The position numbers and the translations under genes are program-made. A model generated the notes under the pieces. The model was not told where the DNA came from and searched no databases. It saw nothing but the letters and a program-made list of their open reading frames with translations. Below are positions 32,859 through 43,140 of a stretch of 64,000 nucleotides of DNA, in pieces. The stretch is from Mycobacterium sp. Root265. GTDB taxonomy: Bacteria; Actinomycetota; Actinomycetes; Mycobacteriales; Mycobacteriaceae. Each line of letters opens with the position of its first letter. The first letter of the stretch is position 1. The DNA is taken from NCBI RefSeq assembly GCF_001428895.1, contig NZ_LMJA01000032.1:61419-125418 (forward strand). Direction: 5' to 3'.

Positions 32859-33641
32859 ATGCGGAGCGATCTACTCACTTCCCGCGGCGGCGCCGAGGAC
32901 ACCGGCGGCGAGCCACTCGTGCTGGTGCACGGGCTGATGGGCCGCGGCAGCACGTGGTCGCGGCAGCTGCCGTGGCTGACCCGGTTCGGCCCGGTGTACA
33001 CCTACGACGCGCCCTGGCACCGCGGCCGTGATGTCAGCGATCCGCACCCGGTCAGCACCGAGCGTTTCGTCGAGGATCTCGGGGCGGCGGTGGCCTCGCT
33101 GGGCCGCCCGGTGACGCTGGTCGGGCATTCGATGGGCGGGCTGCACTCCTGGTGTCTGGCCGCCGAGCGCCCGGATCTGGTGAGCGCCGTCGTGGTCGAG
33201 GACATGGCGCCGGACTTCAGGGGCCGAACCACCGGCCCGTGGGAGCCCTGGCTGCAGGCGCTGCCCGTCGAGTTCGGCTCCGCGCAGCAGGTCTATCAGG
33301 AGTTCGGGCCGGTCGCCGGGCAGTACTTCCTGGAGGCGTTCGACCGGACCGAGACGGGTTGGCGGCTGCACGGGCACACCGCCCGCTGGATCGAGATCGC
33401 CGCCCAGTGGGGCGTCCGCGACTACTGGCCGCAGTGGCAGGCGGTGCGCGCCCCGGTGCTGCTGCTGGAGGCCGGTGGCACCGTCGCGCCGCCGGGCCAG
33501 ATGCGGCAGATGCACGAGACCGGTTACCGGACAACATATCTGCACGTTCCGGGTGCGGGTCATCTGATCCACGATGATGCGCCGGAGGTGTACCGCGAGG
33601 CCGTGGAGTCGTTCCTATCGGCGCTCGCCCGAGGCGCTTGA
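32859..33641 (+). CDS. Alpha/beta hydrolase
   Basis: The 260-residue hydrolase has the oxyanion motif VHGLMGRGSTW, nucleophile elbow VGHSMGG, and catalytic-His region PGAGHLIHDDAPE. It is collinear with the hydrolase beside mhuD in M. tuberculosis (Rv3591c type); substrate unknown, possibly an ester or lipid. The ATG at 32859 is used because open frame further left is antisense to mhuD. The 3' end overlaps the convergent small membrane protein gene by 27 bp. Confidence 0.82.
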   Translation: MRSDLLTSRGGAEDTGGEPLVLVHGLMGRGSTWSRQLPWLTRFGPVYTYDAPWHRGRDVSDPHPVSTERFVEDLGAAVASLGRPVTLVGHSMGGLHSWCLAAERPDLVSAVVVEDMAPDFRGRTTGPWEPWLQALPVEFGSAQQVYQEFGPVAGQYFLEAFDRTETGWRLHGHTARWIEIAAQWGVRDYWPQWQAVRAPVLLLEAGGTVAPPGQMRQMHETGYRTTYLHVPGAGHLIHDDAPEVYREAVESFLSALARGA

Positions 33642-33893
33642 GGCCGGCCAGGACGGCTGATCCTCGAAGCGGGTCCGGATGGCATCGATATCGTGCATCG
33701 CCCGCAGGCCGTCGCGGTCATCGGGATGACCGCTGCCGGCAAGCCTGCCGACGAAGGGCGCCGCGGCGCTGAACTGGTCCAGGTGTAGCCGCAGGATTCC
33801 GGTGCGGCGGGCGATCCGGCTGAGCGTCCACGCCAGGGCGAACGGCGCGAGCAACACGGCGATGAGTGCGAGGTAGGTCAGTGGTGTAGTCAT
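33615..33893 (-). CDS. Small conserved membrane protein
   Basis: A 92-residue hypothetical protein with one strong hydrophobic segment at residues about 4-22 (TYLALIAVLLAPFALAW), a basic stretch, and a soluble acidic tail. GGAGA about 8 nt before the ATG at 33891-33893 supports this start. I do not recognise a family. It is divergent from the AraC/GlxA-type regulator (71-bp gap) and could be its target. Confidence 0.6.
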   Translation of the reverse strand: MTTPLTYLALIAVLLAPFALAWTLSRIARRTGILRLHLDQFSAAAPFVGRLAGSGHPDDRDGLRAMHDIDAIRTRFEDQPSWPASSASGERR

Positions 33894-33929
33894 GGCAGTA
33901 AGTCTCCGTTGATAAATATCCGGCCAACA

Positions 33930-33958
33930 GTGGCAGGAACGACACCTTGAGATAAAAT
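33930..33958 (+). promoter_or_regulatory. Promoter of the AraC/GlxA-type regulator, leaderless
   Basis: GTGGCA (33930-33935), 17 nt, then TAAAAT (33953-33958), with the ATG at 33965 exactly 7 nt after the -10. Transcription should begin on the start codon. Confidence 0.55.
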
Positions 33959-33964
33959 GCTGCC

Positions 33965-34936
33965 ATGGCAATAGCGAGCGTATCGGTGCTGGTGCTGGAC
34001 GGTCTAGCGATTTTTGAGTTCGGCGTGATCTGCGAGGTCTTCGGCATCGACCGCTCCTCCGACGGTGTCCCCAACTTCGATTTCAAGGTGTGCGGACCGG
34101 AAGCCGGCCGGCCCATCCGCACCGCGGTCGGTGCCACCCTCATCCCGGACCACGGGCTAGACGACCTGGTCGGCGCGGACCTGGTGGCCATCCCGGCGAT
34201 CAGTGGCTCCGACTACTCGCCCGCAGCACTGGCCGCGGTCCGCAGGGCCGTCGACTCCGGTTCGACGGTCCTGACCGTCTGCTCCGGTGCATTCCTGGCC
34301 GGTGCGGCGGGCCTGCTGGACGGCAGGCCGTGCACCACCCACTGGATGCACGCCGACGACCTGGCCGCCGCCTATCCGACGGCACGGGTGGACCGCAATG
34401 TGCTGTTCGTCGACGACGGGAACCTGATCACCAGCGCGGGCACCGCCGCGGGCATCGACGCCTGCCTGCACCTGGTGCGCCGCGAACTGGGTGCCGAGGT
34501 CACCAACAAGATCGCCCGACGGATGGTGGTGCCGCCGCAGCGCGACGGTGGCCAGCGCCAGTACATCGACCAGCCGATACCGGTGCGCTACTCGGAAGGC
34601 TTTGCCCCGCAGCTGGATTGGATCCTGGCGAACCTGGACAAGCCGCACACCGTCGCGAGTCTCGCGGCGCGCGCAAACATGTCGGCGCGCACCTTCGCCC
34701 GGCGGTTCGTCGACGAGACCGGGCGCACCCCGATGCAGTGGGTGACCGATCAGCGGGTGCTCTATGCGCGCCGGCTGCTCGAGGAGACCGACCTGGACAT
34801 CGACCGGGTGGCCGATCGCTGCGGGTTCGGCACCGCAACGTTGCTGCGACACCACTTCCGGCGCATCATCGGCGTCACGCCATCGGATTACCGGCGCAGG
34901 TTCTCCTGCGACGACGCCTGCGAGGCGACCGCCTGA
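33965..34936 (+). CDS. GlxA-type transcriptional regulator (DJ-1/PfpI domain + AraC HTH)
   Basis: The 323-residue regulator has an N-terminal class I glutamine-amidotransferase-like (DJ-1/PfpI) domain with TVCSGAFLAGAAGLLDGRPCTTHW (residues about 99-122), which places a Cys at the nucleophile elbow, and a C-terminal double HTH AraC domain (LAARANMSARTFARRFVDETG, then DRVADRCGFGTATLLRHHFRR). Relatives act on amine or amidated ligands; the ligand here is unknown. Its 3' end overlaps mutY, on the other strand, by about 49 bp. Confidence 0.88.
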   Translation: MAIASVSVLVLDGLAIFEFGVICEVFGIDRSSDGVPNFDFKVCGPEAGRPIRTAVGATLIPDHGLDDLVGADLVAIPAISGSDYSPAALAAVRRAVDSGSTVLTVCSGAFLAGAAGLLDGRPCTTHWMHADDLAAAYPTARVDRNVLFVDDGNLITSAGTAAGIDACLHLVRRELGAEVTNKIARRMVVPPQRDGGQRQYIDQPIPVRYSEGFAPQLDWILANLDKPHTVASLAARANMSARTFARRFVDETGRTPMQWVTDQRVLYARRLLEETDLDIDRVADRCGFGTATLLRHHFRRIIGVTPSDYRRRFSCDDACEATA

Positions 34937-35829
34937 CCGCCCTCGCCCGCCAGCGCGAACAGCCCGGCGGCGGTCTGCTCGACCAACCCGTCGACCAGCA
35001 GCGAATCCAGCGCCCGGTCGCGTTGCGCGGTATCGGTGAGCCACACCACGTCCAGCTGTGCCCGGGTGACCGGCGCGGCGCTGGCCCGCAGCACATCGAG
35101 CAGCCGCCCGCGGCACTGCCGGTCGGTTCCGGCGTAGCGCTGCACCCGCCGCGCCGGTGTGGCGGCCGCCGGGTACCCGGCGTTGCGCCAGCGGCAGCCA
35201 CGCAACGGGCACAGGCCGCACTTGGGGGAGCGTGCGGTGCAGACGATGGCCCCGAGCTCCATCAGGGCGGCGGAGAATCGCGGCGCCGCATCGCCTTCGG
35301 GCAGCAGTGCGGCGACCTCGTCGAGATCGCGTGCGCTGGCCGGCGCCTCGGCGCAGCCGTGCATCACCCGTGACACCACCCGGCGGACATTGGTGTCCAC
35401 CACGGGGACCCGCTGCCGGTAGGCGAAACACGCGATGGCCCTTGCCGTGTACGCGCCGACACCCGGCAGCGTCAGCAGGGTCTCCACGTCGGAGGGCACC
35501 TCGTCGCCGTATTCGGTGGCCAGGGTGACCGCACATTCGTGCAGGCGCTTGGCCCGGCGCGGATAACCCAACTTGCCCCAGGCGCGCAGCACGTCGGCGG
35601 GGCCGGCCGCCGCGGTGGCCGACGGCGTCGGCCACCGGGCCACCCAGGCCAGCCAGATCGGCTCCACCCGGTTCACCGGGGTCTGCTGCAGCATGAACTC
35701 GCTGACCAGGATCTGCCATGCGGTCACCGCGGGTCGCCGCCACGGCAGGTCCCGCTCGGCCACGTCGAACCAGCCCAGTAGCTCCTCCGGGTCGATGCCG
35801 GCATCAGGCTCGGGCACAATGACGGTCAT
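34888..35829 (-). CDS. mutY: A/G-specific adenine glycosylase
   Basis: The 313-residue DNA-repair enzyme removes A paired with 8-oxoguanine. The catalytic region SEFMLQQTPVNRV with Glu, the HhH-GPD segment LPGVGAYTARAIACFAYRQRVPVVDTNVRRV with the catalytic Asp, and the [4Fe-4S] cysteines in CGLCPLRGC are all present. The C-terminal NUDIX-like domain is reduced, as in mycobacteria. The ATG (minus 35829-35827) shares the tetranucleotide CATG with the canB start on the opposite strand; a GTG at 35817 would avoid this overlap. The ATG gives the conserved N-terminal spacing. Confidence 0.92.
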   Translation of the reverse strand: MTVIVPEPDAGIDPEELLGWFDVAERDLPWRRPAVTAWQILVSEFMLQQTPVNRVEPIWLAWVARWPTPSATAAAGPADVLRAWGKLGYPRRAKRLHECAVTLATEYGDEVPSDVETLLTLPGVGAYTARAIACFAYRQRVPVVDTNVRRVVSRVMHGCAEAPASARDLDEVAALLPEGDAAPRFSAALMELGAIVCTARSPKCGLCPLRGCRWRNAGYPAAATPARRVQRYAGTDRQCRGRLLDVLRASAAPVTRAQLDVVWLTDTAQRDRALDSLLVDGLVEQTAAGLFALAGEGGQAVASQASSQENLRR

Positions 35830-36448
35830 GCCCAATTCGAATCCGATCTCCGCGTGGAAGGCACTCAAAGAGGGTAACGAGCGTTTCGTTGCCGGACAGC
35901 CAGAGCACCCGAGCCAGGGCATCGAGGACCGCGCCCGGCTCACCGAGGCGCAGAAGCCGACGGCCGTGCTCTTCGGCTGCGGTGACAGCCGCGTCGCCGC
36001 CGAGCTCATCTTCGACCAGGGCCTCGGTGACATGTTCGTCGTCCGCACCGCGGGCCACGTCATCGATTCCGCGGTGCTCGGTTCCATTGAGTACGCCGTC
36101 GGCGTGCTCAACGTGCCGCTGATCGCGGTGCTCGGCCACGACAGTTGCGGCGCGGTGAAGGCCACGCTGAACGCACTCGACGAGGGCGACATCCCGGGCG
36201 GCTACATCCGCGACATCGTCGAGCGCGTCATGCCCTCCATCCTGCTGGGCCGCCGTGACGGGCTGACCAGGGTCGACGAGTTCGAGGCCCGCCATGTCGC
36301 CGAGACCGGCGCCCAGCTGCTGGCCCGCTCGACACTCATCGCCGACCGGGTGGAGTCGGGCGACCTGGCGATCGTCGGACTGACCTATCACCTGGCCGAC
36401 GGCCGGGTGGCGCTGCGCCACCATCTGGGCGATATCGGCGAAGCCTGA
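35828..36448 (+). CDS. canB: Beta-class carbonic anhydrase
   Basis: The 206-residue zinc enzyme interconverts CO2 and bicarbonate. Zinc ligands are in CGDSRV (Cys, with the Asp-Arg dyad) and HDSCGAV (His and Cys). The ATG at 35828 gives MPNSNP, the N-terminus conserved in mycobacterial CanB (Rv3588c type); an upstream in-frame ATG at 35819 would overlap mutY more. The start is divergent and overlaps that of mutY. Confidence 0.93.
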   Translation: MPNSNPISAWKALKEGNERFVAGQPEHPSQGIEDRARLTEAQKPTAVLFGCGDSRVAAELIFDQGLGDMFVVRTAGHVIDSAVLGSIEYAVGVLNVPLIAVLGHDSCGAVKATLNALDEGDIPGGYIRDIVERVMPSILLGRRDGLTRVDEFEARHVAETGAQLLARSTLIADRVESGDLAIVGLTYHLADGRVALRHHLGDIGEA

Positions 36449-36504
36449 CCGATACCACACCCGACACGCCGACACGCCTCGAACGACTACACGCGAGCGC
36501 GGCT

Positions 36505-36510
36505 TACCGT
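36505..36510 (+). promoter_or_regulatory. -10 element (TACCGT), leaderless
   Basis: TACCGT ends 7 nt before the GTG start at 36518 of the Pro-rich membrane protein gene, the typical leaderless arrangement. Confidence 0.45.
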
Positions 36511-36517
36511 TGAGGTC

Positions 36518-37300
36518 GTGCTAGACACCGAGACCCCGCGCCAGATGCCACCGGAGATCTACCGGCGCCGCAGGGCGCTGGCCATAGGTGTCGCAGTGGT
36601 CGTGATCGCCATCGTCGCCGCCATCGTGGCCGTCGTGGTGGCCAACAGCGCCGGGTCCGAGGGCGCCACCGCCGATCCGTCGGCCAACACCGAAGCCGCG
36701 CCGCCGCCCACCCCGCTGCCGGGTGAGGAGCCCGGTGTCAAGACCCCGGTCGTTCCGCCCGCCGCGCAGGCCCCGCCGCCGGTGCCGACACCGACGACGG
36801 CGGTCGTTCCGCCCCCGGTGCTGCAGGAGGGCGATGACTGCCCGGACTCCACCCTGGCGGTCAAGGGCATCACCAGCGCGCCCGACTATGTGATGGGCGA
36901 TCAGCCGAAGTTCACCATGGTCGTGACCAACATCGGGTTGGTCGCCTGCCAGCGTGATGTCGGGGCCGCCGTGCTGGCCGCCTACGTGTACTCGCTGGAC
37001 AACAACCGCCTGTGGTCGAACCTGGACTGCGCGCCCTCCAACGAGACGCTGGTCAAGACGTTCAACCCGGGCGAGCAGGTCACCACCGAGGTCACCTGGA
37101 CCGGGATGGGTTCGGCGCCCAACTGCCCGCTGCCGCGCGAGCCGATCGGGCCGGGCACCTACAACCTGCTGGTTCAGCTCGGCAACCTGCGGTCGGCCTC
37201 GGTGCCGTTCGTCCTGGCCGAAGCCGCCCCGCCGCCACCGGCCGACGCGGCGCCGCCCGCGGACGCACCGCACGAGGGTGACGGACAGGCGCCGGGCTGA
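36518..37300 (+). CDS. Conserved mycobacterial membrane protein, Pro-rich linker
   Basis: A 260-residue protein: cytoplasmic N-terminus with a basic RRRR, one membrane helix at about residues 20-44, a Pro/Ala/Thr-rich linker to about residue 108, then an extracellular beta-sandwich-like domain with three or more cysteines (DDCPDSTLAVKG, VACQRDV, LDCAPSN, NCPLP), and a Pro/Ala tail. It matches the conserved membrane protein between canB and disA in mycobacteria (Rv3587c type); function unknown. GTG 36518 is used; an ATG at 36545 is possible. Confidence 0.78.
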   Translation: MLDTETPRQMPPEIYRRRRALAIGVAVVVIAIVAAIVAVVVANSAGSEGATADPSANTEAAPPPTPLPGEEPGVKTPVVPPAAQAPPPVPTPTTAVVPPPVLQEGDDCPDSTLAVKGITSAPDYVMGDQPKFTMVVTNIGLVACQRDVGAAVLAAYVYSLDNNRLWSNLDCAPSNETLVKTFNPGEQVTTEVTWTGMGSAPNCPLPREPIGPGTYNLLVQLGNLRSASVPFVLAEAAPPPPADAAPPADAPHEGDGQAPG

Positions 37301-37305
37301 CAGCT

Positions 37306-38418
37306 CTAGGCCAGCTGGTCGGCGATCGTCGACTCGGCCAGCTGGGACAGGCCCTCCCTGATGTGGCGGGCCCACATCGAGCCGATACCGTCCACCGACT
37401 GCAGGTCGGTGGCGCTGGCCGCGAGCACACCCTGCAACGAGCCGAAGGACCGCACCAGCAGATCGACATGGGCGAACTGCAGTCGCGGGATGCCCGCCAT
37501 CGCCCGGTAACCCCGTGAACTCATCGCGGAGTCCTGCGCCTCGATGGTCGACGGGTAACCGAAAACTCTTGCGAGAGCAGTGAAGTCGAGCAGCTCATTG
37601 TCCGAGAGGGCATCCAGTTCCTCCAGCGTGGCGCTCACCTGGGCGGCGCTCGGCGGATCCGGATTGGCGTGATAATCACGCATGATGAGCTCGCGGGCGG
37701 TGTCGTTGCCACCGACGAGCTCCTCCAGCTGCAGCTTGAGCTGACGGCCGTCGGTGCCCAGTTCGACGACATCGGCGTCGATCTCCAGGCTGATCCGGCG
37801 GACCATCTCCAGACGCTGGGCCACCGTCATCACATCGCGCAGCGTCACGAAGTCCTCGATCTCCGCGGTGGACAGCTGCCGGTTCACCTCGTCGAGCCGG
37901 GACTTGTAGCGCTCCAGGGTGGCGATGGTCTGGTTGGCCCGGGACAGGATGGTCGGGGTGTCGGGCACGACGTGCCGCTCACCGGCCGCGTACACGGTGA
38001 CGATGCTCATCGAATGGCTGACCGAGATGACCGGGTAGCCGGTCTGCACGGCGGCGCGTTCCGCGGAGCGGTGCCGGGTGCCGGATTCGTCGGTGGGGAT
38101 CGACGGGTCGGGCACCAGCTGCACGTTGGCCTTGAGGATGCGGGTGCCGTCACTGGAGAGCACCACCGCGCCGTCCATCTTGGACAGCTCGCGCAGTTTG
38201 GTCGGTGCGTAGCGGACGTCCAGGTTGAAGCCGCCGTCGCAGATGGCCTCGACGCTGTCGTCGTAACCCAGCACGATCAGCGCGCCGGTGCGGCCGCGCA
38301 GGATCCGTTCCAGGCCGTCCCGCAGGTCGGTGCCCGGCGCCAGTCGGCCGAGTGTCTCGCGCAGGGTGGGGCGGGCCAGATGTACCACGCTCCGGCTGCC
38401 TCTGGACTTCACCGCCAT
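37306..38418 (-). CDS. disA: Diadenylate cyclase, DNA-integrity scanning protein
   Basis: The 370-residue octameric protein makes c-di-AMP from two ATP and scans DNA for recombination intermediates. The N-terminal DAC domain has DGA at residues 82-84 and RHR at 115-117 (GTRHRSAER); a helical spine and C-terminal HhH DNA-binding domain ([23 protein letters not shown]) follow. It lies 8 bp after radA on the same strand, the conserved radA-disA pair; RadA is known to inhibit DisA in M. smegmatis. Confidence 0.96.
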   Translation of the reverse strand: MAVKSRGSRSVVHLARPTLRETLGRLAPGTDLRDGLERILRGRTGALIVLGYDDSVEAICDGGFNLDVRYAPTKLRELSKMDGAVVLSSDGTRILKANVQLVPDPSIPTDESGTRHRSAERAAVQTGYPVISVSHSMSIVTVYAAGERHVVPDTPTILSRANQTIATLERYKSRLDEVNRQLSTAEIEDFVTLRDVMTVAQRLEMVRRISLEIDADVVELGTDGRQLKLQLEELVGGNDTARELIMRDYHANPDPPSAAQVSATLEELDALSDNELLDFTALARVFGYPSTIEAQDSAMSSRGYRAMAGIPRLQFAHVDLLVRSFGSLQGVLAASATDLQSVDGIGSMWARHIREGLSQLAESTIADQLA

Positions 38419-38426
38419 CGCGCCTC

Positions 38427-39824
38427 CTAGGATCGGCCGCCATTGTTGCCGATCGACCGGAGCGCCCGCAATGCCGTGCCGATGTTGTCCGCGGTGGTCA
38501 GCCGCAGACCGGCGGGCACATCCTTGACCCCGGGCGGCACGATGGCGTCGGTGAAACCCAGCCGGGCCGCCTCGGCGAGCCTGCGGTCCATCCCGCTGAC
38601 CCGGCGCAGATCCCCGGCCAGCCCGACCTCGCCGATGGCGATCGCGGTCGCGGGCAACGGGACGTCGATATAAGCGGACCCGATCGCCATGGCGACGGCC
38701 AGGTCCGAGGAGGGATCGGTCAGCCGCATTCCCCCGACCGTGGACAGGTAGATGTCGTGCCGCCCGACCGGCAAATTGGCCCGCTTCTCCAGGACGGCGG
38801 TGATCATCGCCGCGCGCGCGGAATCGATACCGCTGACCGCGCGGCGCGGATTGGTGGCCGGTTCCTGTCCGATCAGGGCCTGCACCTCACCGATCATCGG
38901 GCGCTTGCCGTCCAGGGTGACCGTGATCGCGGTCCCGGACACCGGGGTCGGACGCTGATCCAGGAACAGCCCGGACGGATCGGCCACGCATTCGATACCG
39001 CTGTCGTGCAACAGGAAACAGCCGACCTCGTCGGCCGCGCCGAAACGGTTCTTCACCCCGCGCACCATCCGCAGGGCCGAGGCCCGGTCACCCTCGAAGT
39101 GCAGCACCACGTCGACGAGGTGCTCCAGCGAGCGCGGCCCGGCGATGGCGCCGTCCTTGGTGACGTGACCGACCAGCAGCACCGCCACCCCGTCGGCAGC
39201 GCGCGCCATCTTGGCGTAGGAGGTCAGCGCGGTGGTGACCGCGCGCACCTGGGTGACGCCGCCGGTGACACCGTCGGCCTCGGTGCTGGACATGGTCTGC
39301 ACCGAGTCGACCACCACCAGCGTGGGTTTGACCTGTTCGATGTGGCCGAGAGCGGTCGACAGATCGGATTCCGCGGCCAGGTACATCTCGTCGTGCGTGC
39401 ATCCGGTGCGTTCGGCGCGCAACCGGATCTGCCCCGCCGACTCCTCGCCGGACAGGTAGAGCGCGCGCCGGCCCCCACTGGCCCAGCGGTGCGCCACCTC
39501 CAGCAACAGCGTCGACTTGCCCACCCCCGGATCACCGGCCAGCAGGGTCACCGACCCGGGCACCAGTCCGCCACCGAGCACCCGGTCGAGTTCGCTCACG
39601 CCGGTGGGAAAGTGCCTGGTGACACCGGGATCGATGGTGGTGATCGGCACCGCGGGTGAGGACGGCGCGACGGCGCGCCGGGTCGAACTGCCGTTCAGCG
39701 CGGTGAGTGCGGCGACTTCGTTGACGGTTCCCCAGGTGCCACAGTCCGGGCAGCGCCCGACCCATTTGGGCATGACATGACTGCAGTCGGAACACCGGTA
39801 TTGCGAACGTACTTTCGAAGCCAC
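38427..39824 (-). CDS. radA: DNA repair protein RadA
   Basis: The 465-residue RecA-like ATPase promotes branch migration. It has an N-terminal zinc finger (Cys11, Cys14, Cys25, Cys28), Walker A GDPGVGKS (97-104), the RadA signature KNRFG, and a C-terminal Lon-protease-like domain. The GTG start has TACCGT 6 nt upstream on the minus strand, so the transcript is probably leaderless. It is the first gene of the radA-disA operon. Confidence 0.95.
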   Translation of the reverse strand: MASKVRSQYRCSDCSHVMPKWVGRCPDCGTWGTVNEVAALTALNGSSTRRAVAPSSPAVPITTIDPGVTRHFPTGVSELDRVLGGGLVPGSVTLLAGDPGVGKSTLLLEVAHRWASGGRRALYLSGEESAGQIRLRAERTGCTHDEMYLAAESDLSTALGHIEQVKPTLVVVDSVQTMSSTEADGVTGGVTQVRAVTTALTSYAKMARAADGVAVLLVGHVTKDGAIAGPRSLEHLVDVVLHFEGDRASALRMVRGVKNRFGAADEVGCFLLHDSGIECVADPSGLFLDQRPTPVSGTAITVTLDGKRPMIGEVQALIGQEPATNPRRAVSGIDSARAAMITAVLEKRANLPVGRHDIYLSTVGGMRLTDPSSDLAVAMAIGSAYIDVPLPATAIAIGEVGLAGDLRRVSGMDRRLAEAARLGFTDAIVPPGVKDVPAGLRLTTADNIGTALRALRSIGNNGGRS

Positions 39825-39830
39825 ACCGTG

Positions 39831-39836
39831 ACGGTA
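39831..39836 (-). promoter_or_regulatory. -10 element (TACCGT) of radA, leaderless
   Basis: On the minus strand TACCGT is followed by 6 nt and the GTG start (39824), fitting leaderless spacing. Confidence 0.42.
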
Positions 39837-39863
39837 GCCGTCACCCCTGACAGAACGTCAGAT

Positions 39864-40454
39864 TCAGTGCCCGCCGCTTTCGCCGTGTCCGCCGCCGCCC
39901 CCGACGACGGGTTCGCCGTCGCGGCGCGCGACCTCGCCTGCCGAGATCGGCACGGTGAACGTGCTGGCGCCGGCCTTCTCGAAGGTGAAGGTGAAGTCGT
40001 AGGTGAGGCCGTTGGAGATCGGTTCGGTCAGCGTGACCTGCGCCTGGACCTCGTCCTCGCGCTCCACCATGCCGAGTGCGTCATGGCCGTCGGGGTTGCC
40101 GACCAGCAGCAGGCCGTTGGCCGGGATCTCGGCGTCGCCGGTCAGCGTCACCGAGCCGATGTCGGAGGTGATCGACACCAGCTTGTCGTCCACATCGGCC
40201 GAGTTGTTGGCCGCCGCGAAGATGAGTTCGGCCTCGGTGCCGGGCTGCACGTAGTCGCTGGTCTGCGGCGCACGCAGGAAAACGTTGCGCAACGCGATGT
40301 TGCCCACGGCGTCGACGGTGCCGTTGACGGCGGGTTCCTGAACCGCGGTCTGGGACACCTGGCCGGCGCTGCAGCCGCTGAGGGCGAGGCCGGCGATCAG
40401 GGCGCCGGCGGCCAGTCGGGACGCGCGCACGTTGGAGCGGTTCACTGCGACCAC
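39864..40454 (-). CDS. lpqE: Lipoprotein LpqE
   Basis: The 196-residue lipoprotein has a signal peptide ending LALSGC and a conserved extracellular domain; the C-terminus is Gly/His-rich (GGGGGHGESGGH), possibly metal-binding. It matches LpqE (Rv3584 type) beside carD. The GTG at 40452-40454 is chosen because GGAGG lies 5 nt upstream; the second GTG, three codons inside, is less well placed. Function unknown. It is divergent from carD across about 250 bp that hold both promoters. Confidence 0.85.
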   Translation of the reverse strand: MVAVNRSNVRASRLAAGALIAGLALSGCSAGQVSQTAVQEPAVNGTVDAVGNIALRNVFLRAPQTSDYVQPGTEAELIFAAANNSADVDDKLVSITSDIGSVTLTGDAEIPANGLLLVGNPDGHDALGMVEREDEVQAQVTLTEPISNGLTYDFTFTFEKAGASTFTVPISAGEVARRDGEPVVGGGGGHGESGGH

Positions 40455-40633
40455 TGGAGCCTCCTGCTCAACCGAACTGATTCGACTATGCACTGTAGTA
40501 GGTGGTGATCCGGCGCGGTAGCCGAGGGCTTCCCAGCGCCGCGACGAGGTCCGAACTGGGCGCCCGGACAGCCGTCCACGTGCATGTATCCTCCCCGGTG
40601 TCAACCCCTAGTCTTTGGTCTCAGTGCCCCTGA

Positions 40634-41191
<558 letters not shown>

Positions 41192-41209
41192 CCGTCACGA
41201 AGCGACGAT

Positions 41210-41689
41210 GTGACGGATCTGCGCGTCGGTCTCGGAACCGACGTTCATCCCATCGAGGCTGGGCGACCGTGTTGGTTGCTGTGCCTGAAGTTCGACGAGG
41301 CTGACGGCTGCGCCGGTCATTCTGACGGTGATGTTGCCGCTCATGCGTTGTGCGATGCGCTGCTGAGCGCAGCCGGCCTCGGCGATCTCGGTGTCGTGTT
41401 CGGCACCGATCAACCCCAGTGGCGCGGTGTCGGCGGCGCAGACATGCTCCGCCATGTGCACGGTCTGCTGACGACCGAGGGTTTCCGGGTGAGCAACGCC
41501 GCCGTTCAGGTGATCGGCAACCGGCCCAAGATCGGGCCGCGCCGCACCGAAGCCCAGACCCTGCTCTCAGAACTGCTCGGCGCGCCGGTTTCGGTGTCGG
41601 CCACCACCACCGACGGACTCGGCCTGACCGGTCGCGGTGAGGGTTTGGCGGCCATCGCGACTGCCCTTGTGGTCGGTCCGGAACAGTAA
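41210..41689 (+). CDS. ispF: 2-C-methyl-D-erythritol 2,4-cyclodiphosphate synthase
   Basis: The 159-residue zinc enzyme of the MEP isoprenoid pathway converts CDP-ME 2-phosphate to MEcPP. Metal ligands are in GTDVHPI (Asp11, His13) and the later His of [35 protein letters not shown] is the C-terminal signature. GTG start; no Shine-Dalgarno is strong. Unlike M. tuberculosis and M. smegmatis, it follows carD directly with no ispD between. Confidence 0.93.
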   Translation: MTDLRVGLGTDVHPIEAGRPCWLLCLKFDEADGCAGHSDGDVAAHALCDALLSAAGLGDLGVVFGTDQPQWRGVGGADMLRHVHGLLTTEGFRVSNAAVQVIGNRPKIGPRRTEAQTLLSELLGAPVSVSATTTDGLGLTGRGEGLAAIATALVVGPEQ

Positions 41690-41726
41690 CGCCACCAGGC
41701 TGGTGCGGCTGACGCCGGAAGGCCGG

Positions 41727-41732
41727 TAAGCT
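41727..41732 (+). promoter_or_regulatory. -10 element (TAAGCT) of cysS
   Basis: TAAGCT ends 8 nt before the cysS GTG at 41741, near-leaderless spacing, and suggests cysS has its own promoter. Confidence 0.4.
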
Positions 41733-41740
41733 GGCACGTC

Positions 41741-43138
41741 GTGACTGGACTGCGGCTTTACGACACGATGGCGGGAGCCGTTCGTGACTTCGTGCCGTTG
41801 CGCCCCGGCCACGCCTCGATCTATCTGTGCGGTGCCACCGTTCAGGGGCAGCCTCATATCGGGCATGTGCGCAGCGGTGTGGCTTTCGATGTACTGCGGC
41901 GGTGGTTGACCGCCAAGGGCTTCGACGTCGCCTTCGTCCGCAACGTCACCGATATCGACGACAAGATTCTCAACAAGGCCGCCGATGCGCGCCGCCCGTG
42001 GTGGGAGTGGGCCGCGACCTACGAGCGCGCCTTCACGGCCGCCTACGAGGCGCTGGGCGTGCTGCCCCCCTCGGTGGAGCCGCGCGCCACCGGGCACATC
42101 ACCCAGATGGTCGAACTCATCGAGCGGATGATCCAGCGTGGCCACGCCTATGAGGGCGGCGGCGACGTCTACTTCGATGTGCTCAGCCTGCCCGAATACG
42201 GCAAGCTCTCCGGGCACCGAATCGACGATGTGCACCAGGGCGAAGGCGCCGCGACCGGTAAACGCGATCCGCGCGACTTCACCCTGTGGAAGGGCGCGAA
42301 GCCCGGCGAACCGTCGTGGCCGACACCGTGGGGACCCGGGCGCCCGGGCTGGCACACCGAATGTGTGGCCATGTGCGAGGCCTACCTGGGAGCGGAGTTC
42401 GACATCCACGCCGGCGGCATGGATCTGGTGTTCCCGCACCACGAGAACGAGATCGCCCAGGCCGAGGCCGCCGGCGACGGTTTCGCCCGGTACTGGTTGC
42501 ACAACGGCTGGGTCACCATGGGTGGCGAGAAGATGAGTAAGTCGCTGGGCAATGTCTTGGCGATTCCCGCTGTGCTGCAACGGGTTCGGGCCGCCGAGCT
42601 GCGCTACTACCTGGGCAGCGCGCACTACCGGTCGATGCTGGAGTTCTCCGAGAACGCGCTGACCGACGCGGCCAAGGCCTACAGCGGTATCGAGGAGTTC
42701 CTGCACCGGGTGCGTAACCGGGTCGGCACGGTGGAACCCGGGACCTGGACCGACAAGTTCGCCGCGGCTCTCGATGACGATCTGTCCGTGCCGATCGCGC
42801 TGGCCGAGGTGCACACCGCGCGCGCCGAAGGCAACCGTGCGCTCGACGCCGGTGACCACGAGGGCGCGATGGCAGCGGCACGGTCGATCCGGGCCATGAT
42901 GGGCATCCTGGGATGTGACCCCCTCGATGAGCGCTGGGAGACCCGGGACGAGACATCGGCCGCGATGGCGGCGGTGGATGTGTTGGTGCACTGGGCACTT
43001 GCCGGCCGCGCCGAGGCGCGTGAGAAACGTGACTGGGCTGCCGCAGACGCCATCCGGGACCGGCTCAAAGAGGCAGGCATCGAGGTCACCGACACCGCAG
43101 ACGGACCCCAGTGGTCGCTGACCGAAGGGGAGAATTAG
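41741..43138 (+). CDS. cysS: Cysteinyl-tRNA synthetase
   Basis: The 465-residue class I synthetase charges tRNA-Cys. Signatures: the HIGH-type motif PHIGHVRS, zinc ligands from [15 protein letters not shown] and HHENEIAQ, and KMSKSLGN. The mycothiol enzyme MshC is a paralogue, but the length and C-terminal DALR/anticodon region fit CysS. It is followed by rlmB after 2 bp. Confidence 0.95.
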   Translation: MTGLRLYDTMAGAVRDFVPLRPGHASIYLCGATVQGQPHIGHVRSGVAFDVLRRWLTAKGFDVAFVRNVTDIDDKILNKAADARRPWWEWAATYERAFTAAYEALGVLPPSVEPRATGHITQMVELIERMIQRGHAYEGGGDVYFDVLSLPEYGKLSGHRIDDVHQGEGAATGKRDPRDFTLWKGAKPGEPSWPTPWGPGRPGWHTECVAMCEAYLGAEFDIHAGGMDLVFPHHENEIAQAEAAGDGFARYWLHNGWVTMGGEKMSKSLGNVLAIPAVLQRVRAAELRYYLGSAHYRSMLEFSENALTDAAKAYSGIEEFLHRVRNRVGTVEPGTWTDKFAAALDDDLSVPIALAEVHTARAEGNRALDAGDHEGAMAAARSIRAMMGILGCDPLDERWETRDETSAAMAAVDVLVHWALAGRAEAREKRDWAAADAIRDRLKEAGIEVTDTADGPQWSLTEGEN

Positions 43139-43140
43139 CA

